Shown here piece by piece: positions 57,110 through 64,000 of a stretch of 64,000 nt of DNA. The position numbers were made by a program, and so were the translations under genes. Each line of letters opens with the position of its first letter. The stretch's first letter is position 1. The DNA is from Lepeophtheirus salmonis (taxonomy: Eukaryota; Arthropoda; Copepoda; Siphonostomatoida; Caligidae), in assembly GCF_016086655.4 (NCBI RefSeq), contig NC_052136.2, positions 3,410,001 through 3,474,000 on the forward strand, written 5' to 3'. The notes under the pieces are model-generated. The model was not told where the DNA came from. It worked only from the letters and a program-made list of their open reading frames with translations, and did not search any database.

Positions 57110-58070
57110 GTCTCACTCGATCACGATAATAAAAAAGTTGAATTCTACAGCTTATTTGCAGAAAAGAACGTTAATAGTTTGTTTGATTTGTCTTCTTAGT
57201 ATATATGGGGATGTTGCAAACCACAACAAATAAGTACATGGGGCTTAGGTGCAGTGAGCTTTGAGGCCAAACACAAAGTCTATCAAAGAAAAATAAAAAA
57301 AGTATATATAAAAAGAGACCACCAAGCCAACATTTCCTTTATAATGTGGCATGGATCAGAGTCTTAATCACCTTCAGACTCTTCCAGCTCTTCTTGAATC
57401 TCGGGATAAAGGACATGCCAATGTTTCAGAAGTTTGCAAGCTTAATCTTGACTAGTCCGCCGCGGATCGCAACAAAGACATTCTCCCTATTCCACGACTG
57501 TGGAATAAATACTTTATTAATTGATGCCATCTTCTATTAGCTTCTGGTGGTCTGCCAAAACAACAAACAACGTTTTACCTGTGCATGTGCTTCTAACGTC
57601 GGCTGCACGCTGAAAAGAAAAGAAGTTCACTCATTGGGATTAATCATAGCAGCTTAGGCGCCGGAAAGAGCGTCGAGAAGCGTTGCAGTCGAGTTCTGAA
57701 TCAATTTGAGGCATACAAAATAACTAAAGATGAAGAAATCTGTTCTAATAGATTTCATACACAACAGTACAAAAATATCCCCCCCCCGGTTCCCCCTGTT
57801 TGGCAACCTGAAGAGTGAATTTTCATTTCCTGAGCTGCTATCATTACTTTTAGATTTCTGAAGAGTGAAAGATTTCAAGTACATACAGGCTATAATTGAC
57901 ATAGAACTACCGGAGCTTTTCCATTAGCGACGTCACATCCTATTTTAAGCCCGACGACCATTTAAGTGTTCAAATGCAAAAACAACAACCCAGTTCAATA
58001 TGAATCAGTTTCATTGTTATTTTTTTCATACTTCCATTTTCTGCCTTTTGCATATGAGAAAGTTCATGGG
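57110..58070. other. Intergenic; short unassigned frames
   Basis: An open frame 57346-57540 and a minus ORF 57902-57654 show no motif I recognise. A C8-9 tract lies near 57780. I call no gene here. Confidence 0.4.
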
Positions 58071-58079
58071 CATTGCTTT

Positions 58080-58640
58080 ATTAGATTTCTAAAAATCATT
58101 CGATTTCTTTGAGCATGTGGTATTGTGGAGGGTATTGGAATTTTGTAGTTTTGCTCCTGTATTTATAGAGGCAATCAGGAATATACTAATAGGGGCTAAA
58201 TCAATAATGGTTATTGATGGTGAACTAGAAATATATAATGATAGAAACACACGCCAAAGGGATCCTATCATCCCATCTCTCTTCTCCAGAGCAATCATCC
58301 CCCTACAAAAGGTTATAGATAAATATCTAGTAGGAACAAAAATAGGGAGAAATAAGATTACAAATCTATTGTTTGCAGATGGTGAGACTATCTTTATGAG
58401 TAAACAGTCAATTGAGTACTCATTGGATTTACCTCAGAAGATTCCTTAGATCATTTAAAGAAATATAGGCCTTGAAAATTAATGACGAAAAGACTCAAGT
58501 CATGACGAATGTAGAAGGGACAGATAAATTATTCGAGGAATCTTTTCTTGTAAAAGAGGCGACAGTATTAGGAAATATCATCACTATGGAAAATGACACA
58601 CAAAAAAAAAAAATGTTAAAAAATAGATAATAAAATATAA
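58080..58640 (+). mobile_element. LINE-type reverse transcriptase fragment
   Basis: Reads LDF, stop, KSFDFFEHVVLWRVLEF (the DFEKAFD first-Asp region), then FIEAIRNILIGAKSIMVIDG, NTRQRDPIIPSLFSRAIIPL (R-QGDPLSPLLF motif), GTKIGRNKITNLLFADGETI. This is the palm of a non-LTR retrotransposon RT. The catalytic (Y/F)ADD reads FADG, and stops follow after 58449, so it is inactive. Neither endonuclease nor a 3' tail is visible. Confidence 0.75.
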
Positions 58641-58649
58641 TTGATGATT

Positions 58650-59140
58650 TTATCAAATAGAAAACATAAGCTTGAAGCACATCTACATTTTTATGAGGGC
58701 TGCAATGAAAAAAATAAAAGTTTCACACGATGGCGACGAAGAAGGGATCCTTAGGATGCCGTATCTCAAGAAAAGTGGACCATGTCGTAATAGATGATTT
58801 TAATTTTAAAGAACTCCTTTGCCGGGAAAAGTATTCAGATTCATGCGGCGTGTGTTTGTATTAGTTTTATACAATTATTTTAATAATTAACTCATTTGTA
58901 CATTTCTTTAAAATAGAACCTATGAATTGTATTTACAAATATTTGATTATTCCCAGTCTGGTTTTGATTTGATTTAACGGAATTTGTGTGTAATTATTGA
59001 TTGTGTATGTTGTATTTTTCTACATCCCTAATAGCAAAATGATATTAAGTAGTAACCGCTCCTCCAACTATCCAAAAAATTTGATTATTGTATTTTTTTT
59101 ATTTTTTTAAATTAATTTTTTGGGAATAGCTTTGATTTTT
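58650..59140. other. Intergenic, no feature recognised
   Basis: AT-rich spacer downstream of the LINE fragment. Confidence 0.5.
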
Positions 59141-59149
59141 GATAGTTTT

Positions 59150-59465
59150 TTCGTAAAAAATGTAGAATGTGAAAGTTTTGTTACATAAAGTTTAATGTTT
59201 TGTGAACAACTATGGATTTTTGAATTTTTTTCCAACAACTTTAGATTTTGAATTATATTTTAAAAAAATTGAATATTTGAAATTTTTTTCCAATAATATT
59301 TATTTTTTGTTAATATTTGAATTCATTTCCAAAAAGTTAAATATTTTAAATTTATTTCAGGATTTTTTTTTCAAAAAATTTAATTTTTGGAATAATTTGT
59401 GTATAGCTATGGAATATTTTTGATTTATTTTTTCAAAAACTATGCAAACCAAAAAAAAAAAAAAA
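59150..59465. repeat. Low-complexity AT array
   Basis: Degenerate units with GTGAACAACTATGGATTTTT, GAATTTTTTTCCAACAA and ATAGCTATGGAATATTTTTG, spaced about 25-60 bp. It is related to arrays at 44930-45200 and 48040-48200. Confidence 0.55.
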
Positions 59466-59849
59466 TAATAATTTTGCGGGCGCAAGTGTTCAAGAGATGC
59501 TATTCCTTGGACTTTTTAAACGACTGTCTTATATGTAATTCATTCTAAGAATTGTGGATAAATAGTATGACAATTTTAGAATGGGAGGATTAAAAAGACA
59601 AATAACAGTTGTTGTGATTGACTTATTTGGCTAACTAACAACTGATTTTGGCTTTTTTTTTTTTTTTTTCGGAAGAAAGGTTTCGTGACACAATAAAGGC
59701 AAAAGGGCTTTATGCTATGTTATGTTTGATTAAACAGGTAACTGCAAATCATTGAACACATCTTCCAATTTTTGTTTCAAATTAAAATGGCCTGTACTAA
59801 TTTTTTGTAAGTCGGCTTTTGACTGTCCCCTACAGAAAAGGTATTTTTT

Positions 59850-60083
59850 CAGACGGGAGAGAATGTATACCCAGAAACGGAAATGTCTAATGTCTACATG
59901 AATATTAATTACGTGAACTTTTCAATGCTTTGTGTTAATACTACAACCTACATCTACGGAACTATTCTAACTAACAATAATGAATCCTTAAAAGGTTTTT
60001 CAGTCCTAATAAGAAGACCTGAAACCTTACATAATTATGACACGGATATGGATTTTCTAAACTATTGCAAGTACCTCTTGTAA
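59850..60083 (+). CDS. Possible reeler-like domain exon
   Basis: After a strong acceptor (TATTTTTTCAG, 59840s) the frame reads TGENVYPETEMSNVYMNINY, VNFSMLCVNTTTYIYGTILT, NNNESLKGFSVLIRRPETLH and NYDTDMDFL. The pattern of a beta-strand core with a ...FKGFLIQAR-like turn resembles reeler domains of reelin and ferric-chelate reductase relatives. A donor-like AA/GTACCT occurs near the end (60068). No neighbouring exon is recognised, so this may be an isolated relic. Assignment is weak. Confidence 0.28.
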   Translation, partial: QTGENVYPETEMSNVYMNINYVNFSMLCVNTTTYIYGTILTNNNESLKGFSVLIRRPETLHNYDTDMDFLNYCKYLL

Positions 60084-60394
60084 TTATTATCACAGGTAAA
60101 AAAAAAAAAAATTCCACAAATCCATGTTTACAAGTCACAGTCCTAGCATAGTTTGATCAAATCTTCCGATTTCATTTGATCTTACTTAAAGTCCATAATT
60201 TTTGGGAATTTAACTTCCAATCATTTTTTAGCGTGCAATTTTTGTTTTTATTGGTTAAGTAAAAAGGGTTATTTATTTTGTAAATCTTTTATCATTATTC
60301 TTTAATTATTGATGAGTGAACATCTAAGAGTAAAGTAACTTTGTATGCTCATTAATAATGGATAGTAATATTGAAAATTTGTGTGGGAATTATA

Positions 60395-60470
60395 AAAGTA
60401 ATTACTGCCTATATCATTGCTATATACGGATTTGTGTTTATTTCTCTAATCTCATACTGGTTGGTCTATT
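60395..60470 (+). repeat. Dispersed repeat R-A, right end
   Basis: GTAATTACTGCCTATATCAT, TGCTATATACGG and TTTATTTCTCTAATCTCATA match 52480-52550. Confidence 0.45.
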
Positions 60471-61165
60471 AAAAACTGAGCACTTGTAATTCCATAATTA
60501 AGGAAGGTTGAGTAATTTAAATTAAAGCACAAGCAATAAGGCACAAAACCAACCTAACTTGATCTATCTAGCTTATTTAGAATTAGAGTAGTTGGGGTCT
60601 CCAGTAACACCGTCTACGCCGTCAAAAAGGTCAAATTGGACACGAAGGATAAAGAAAAAAAGCCCAGGTCAATCCTCTAAATTCCATGGGGGACCATGCA
60701 AGTGATATCGGGGCTTCACACCAGACTGTCCAGAGAGACATTAAAAAAGTGTGGGGAGAGGTATTTGTGAGGGCGGAGAGTCCCCTTTTGACAACAGCAA
60801 TGAAAGAAACCCATCTCTTCCGTTGCAAGACTCTTTTGAATAAGTACTTTGAGTTCTTTTGAATCCCCTCTTTTGACAGTTATGTTCCCCTACAGCCCTG
60901 ATGCCAACACCCTCGACTTACACCTTTTGGCTGCATATCAAGAAGAAGGTCTGTCATCCCAACACTGAAGCCCTCAAAGCTATTGTCAGGCAGCTTCTGC
61001 AGTGGGTGTCAGGTCTTCCATTGCTACCTGGAAGCCATCATTGTTACTAAGGGCGGCTACATTAATGATTAAGAGAGCTCAGATACACATCTATTTATAG
61101 TGTTAATTGTGTTGAAATTCTATTATTGTTAATTAATAAATTATATCTTGTTGAAGGTTAAAATA
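60455..61165 (+). mobile_element. Tc1-like deletion derivative (head and tail)
   Basis: 5' flank as at 15255 and 32694 (GAAGGTTGAGTAATTTAAAT). The N-terminal part reads VVGVSSNTVYAVKKVKLDTK; then stops; KETHLFRCKTLLN-like; then a C-terminal end with HPNTEALKAIVRQ and a shifted LEAIIVTKGGYIND. The 3' flank matches the fragment in the CCDC137 intron. The catalytic core is shortened to a SPDANTLDLHL-like remnant. Confidence 0.6.
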
Positions 61166-61169
61166 AAAA

Positions 61170-61920
61170 ATGTGTTTAATTCCACCACTAGGTACTTGCT
61201 AAATTTCAGACTGATCTGTTTGATTGTTTTGGATTACAGATGTGATAATACTAGATTTATACATGGTGAACAGTTTGTTAATGAAATTACGACACTTAAC
61301 TGAGTTGCGAGTCATAGGTATTCTCAAAAATCACTCACCCTCTCTATGAAATACCTTAGTATATAGCTACAAATATCTCGTAGATGTTTAAGTATCCAGG
61401 TTAATACTCTGTTCTACACCAGTCTGTCTTTGATTTACCCCTGTTTACTCTATTTAAAATAGCATACTCTAAACCCACTCTACTCACAATGAAAATATTA
61501 TGTTGATTAAATAGTACAGCTCTTTCAAAATATTTATTTTCTTTCATTTGCTCTACATATTTTGGTATTCTGATTTTGGAAATTGTGTTATTTTCTTAAA
61601 TATATTTACATACTTATTTTCATTTGATGAGACTTGACAATATTTGAAAAATAAATTTTCAATCTATTTTTCCAAAATAATTCCTATACACCTATATATA
61701 TAAAGCTTTGCTTCATTAATATACTAGAGTAGATTTGTCCAGCATTGTCTGGGACATTTAGAAATTAAAATCAATTAAGAACACCATTGCTTCATATAAA
61801 ACAAAAAATAAAGTCTGTAAAATTTTAAGAATTATTATTCCCATGTTGGTTTTATGAGTATGGTAATATATAGCACTCGTCTTTTGCGCAATGAGAAAGT
61901 AGTTGATATTTCTGGTCAGA
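61170..61920. other. Intergenic, no feature recognised
   Basis: AT-rich spacer. A TATATATAAAGC, TTGCTTCATTAATATACTAG motif near 61700 resembles element ends near 10085 and 44045. Confidence 0.4.
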
Positions 61921-61924
61921 CCCC

Positions 61925-62742
61925 CTAACTGGCAGTCTTACAGCCGCTTCCATGAGCATCAAAGTAATCTCCTAATATCCCAAAGTACACTCAAGCTCTC
62001 AAGTTGTTATGATGAAGTACAACGACAAAATAAACTTTAAACTCTTCCGCTGCCACGTTTGTAGGTACCAAGGAACCCTTCTAATACACCCCTGCCACGG
62101 GTTGAGCAGGTGAATTGCTGTGTCGGAGTCAAATCAAATTTCTCCCCCACTGCTTCTCTGAGCATCTAAAAACCCTCATAATATTCCAAAATACACTCGT
62201 CCCTCAGGTTGTACAGGGGAAGTATGGGATCTCGGGGCAGTTTAAATTGCACTGGCAACGCATTTCTGAGCACTAAGGACCCCTTCCAATAGTCCAGAAT
62301 ATACACCCACTCACGGGTTGTGCAACCGAACTCCTGTGCCCAAGTCAAGTTTATCTCTTCTACTGCTGCTTTGATAAGCATAAAAGAACCCTTATAATAT
62401 CAGTTATATACCCTGGCACTCAGGTTATACAGAAAAAGGGCTAATAATGCTATTTAAATGCCAAGATGACCCCAAGGACCCAAAAAATTTACTAGAACCG
62501 TTTATGGAACCATAAAAACCTACATGAACATTTTTCTGCCAAATCCATCCATTGGTTCGGTCGATATACACACGCATACACTCAAAGACAAATATACATT
62601 CATATTTAATATATATAAGATAGTGGTAGTGCCAGGGATTGCCTGGAGTTATTAGGCGTCGAAGAGCAGACAAAATATGCTTAAATAATATAGAAAATAA
62701 CTGCCAAACAAATCTATCTTTCTCTACGTTTTTCATGAGCAC
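61925..62742 (-). pseudogene. Tandem 36-codon repeat coding region, unrecognised protein
   Basis: Minus strand. Units of about 107-108 bp recur; the landmark CTCAGGTTGT-like motif lies near 62419, 62309, 62203, 62097 and 61996. Translated units share the pattern (M/V)L-x2-A-x5-F/I-x-L ... Y-x-LR-x3-IL-x-Y-x-G: MLIKAAVEEINL ... REWVYILDYWKGSL; VLRNALPVQFKL ... LYNLRDECILEYYEGF; MLREAVGEKFDL ... GRGVLEGFLGTY; then VAAEEFKVYFVV and MEAAVRLP in other frames. A start-like unit MLMKNVEKDRFVWQLF opens a 105-residue frame at 62742. Stops (near 62166) and frame changes separate units, so it looks like a decaying gene or an array of exons. I do not recognise the family. Confidence 0.4.
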
Positions 62743-62749
62743 ACTTAAG

Positions 62750-63720
62750 CTTAGTTGCTCTTCTATGGACTTTTTGATGTGTTAAGGAGTCCAGATGAAA
62801 CCCCCAACAGTATCTGCAGTTTTTCTCAGACTGAGCACCGCCACAGAGGAGATTCCACGCCCGTTGCCTTTTTTTTTGTGGCTATAAGAAATAATCCTTG
62901 TACATGGGACTTGTAAAAAACTTTTACATAATTTTTATTTAACTAAAATGGTTATTTTTGTTTTCTTTTCGACTTAATTTTTTATTTATTACAATCTAAA
63001 TAACATTTAAAGTTATTAAACAATAAAAAAACCATATTAATCTAAGATATAAGTATATAATTCCCATACATTAGCTTTTTTCCCTGACTTTTTATGCTCG
63101 AATGATTGAGTTTCCCTTTTGTTCTAACAACTATTTCTCACTATTTTCTCTCTTACACCATTCCCAACGTTCGGTATGATGTTACTCAGAGTGTTAAAGT
63201 CCTGGAAAAGGTGAGAGGTTGTCTTTACTTAAGTGCAATCCACACAGAGAGTGCCCGAGCATAATTAAAACGTCTACCAGTAAAGAAGACCCCTGACGAT
63301 ATCTTATATTTTGGAAACTTTTCCTTTGGATTGAGGACTTATTCTAACTTTTTCCATAAATTTACCTGTAAAGCTCTAAATATTGATCTACGAGTATATA
63401 CTTCATAAATTTTTGGACCATGCCACCTGATATTTCAAAAAAAAAGATAAGATTCATCCAGTTTAATATACTTACATTCGAGTACATGTATGCATGTAAT
63501 ATTATGATTTTCTTTTTGCTAATTTAACATATGCATAAAAAAAAAGTTTATATCAATTTTAATATATTATGGACGTATAATTTTGATCATGTAATAATTT
63601 TCTTAGAAAACAAAGTACTAAAATATATTGAATTCAATTTCATCATTATAAATTTACTTATAGAATTTTAAGTATGGTTGTATATATTTTTTACAAGCTG
63701 TGTAACATGTAAACGCAAGT
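62750..63720. other. Intergenic, no feature recognised
   Basis: AT-rich spacer between the repeat region and the edge ORF. No convincing signal. Confidence 0.5.
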
Positions 63721-63728
63721 AATAGAAT

Positions 63729-63959
63729 TTACAGTACAAAAAAAATGAGATGATTAATTTTAAATAAATAGTTATCTAAGACTAAAGCGAGAGAAGTTTT
63801 ATACAAACTATGCTCCACCACATTTTTGGAATAACCACTTAATAATGTTGTATCAGCTACAGCTGTTTGAGGCTGCTGAGTAGCAGGGACGGGGGTTAAA
63901 TATTGCTGAGTCCTATACACATTGGCCCAAACTCCAATCTGTGTACAAAGTGAAGACAC
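63729..63959 (-). CDS. Possible 3' terminal exon of a gene outside the window
   Basis: After a CACAG acceptor the minus strand reads IGVWANVYRTQQYLTPVPAT, QQPQTAVADTTLLSGYSKNV, VEHSLYKTSLALVLDN to a stop. The Gln/Pro/Thr-rich, low-AT coding character is unlike the surrounding spacer, and an AATAAAT-type sequence is absent nearby. It may be the last exon of a gene whose other exons lie beyond 64000. I cannot name it. Confidence 0.35.
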   Translation of the reverse strand: MSSLCTQIGVWANVYRTQQYLTPVPATQQPQTAVADTTLLSGYSKNVVEHSLYKTSLALVLDNYLFKINHLIFFVL

Positions 63960-64000
63960 AAAACGACAATTTTATCCCTTTTTATTTTGAATTAGGAAGT

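Overview
This is a eukaryotic window: very AT-rich, with short GT-AG introns of roughly 50-80 bp, metazoan housekeeping genes and a dense load of decayed DNA transposons. The housekeeping genes and the style of the Tc1/mariner remnants look to me like a parasitic copepod, most likely a sea louse such as Lepeophtheirus. That is recognition, not a database result. I see no prokaryotic operons, CRISPR arrays or tRNA/rRNA genes.

Host genes. Three loci look functional. (1) CCDC137-like, minus strand, 4 exons, 5377-7404. (2) UQCRC2 (complex III core protein 2), plus strand, 7 exons, 10965-13630; my splice model gives an unbroken 451-residue protein. (3) A secreted two-domain beta/gamma-crystallin-like protein, plus strand, single exon, 56046-56741, with a TATA box at 55989 and AATAAA at 56758. 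The left edge (1-2720, minus) carries a broken TopBP1-like BRCT gene that keeps introns but has stops, frameshifts and lost segments. Weaker candidates are a SAP-domain exon (24023-24220), a reeler-like exon (59850-60083), a 36-residue tandem-repeat coding region (61925-62742, minus) and a 3' exon at the right edge.

Mobile DNA. About 17 Tc1/mariner pieces are scattered from 6 to 61 kb. The best preserved is a 1.29 kb mariner at 22149-23440, with both terminal inverted repeats and TA ends but two stops and a frameshift. Other pieces: a DIRS-like tyrosine-recombinase retroelement remnant (3.6-4.4 kb), a solo LTR with target-site duplication (8282-8536), a CRE-carrying MITE family, a P-element/THAP9-like remnant without its catalytic core (17-18.7 kb), two BED-like fragments, a hAT C-terminus (26.5 kb), a folded-back piggyBac (42.6-43.5 kb), a 1.0 kb non-autonomous LTR element with duplication, primer site and polypurine tract (51344-52345), an irritans-type mariner (53.6-54.3 kb) and a LINE reverse transcriptase piece (58.1-58.6 kb).

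Most interesting structure. The crystallin-like locus exists three times. The intact gene is at 56 kb. Two inverted partial copies lie at 25.9-26.2 kb and 29.5-30.2 kb: one has its promoter and 5' UTR joined to an antisense mariner, the other keeps promoter and 3' flank but has lost nearly all the coding sequence, with a junction at a short direct repeat. Also notable are a 16-bp minisatellite family at three places, the 36-codon repeat region near 62 kb, and consensus CRE palindromes shared between a MITE and host promoters.
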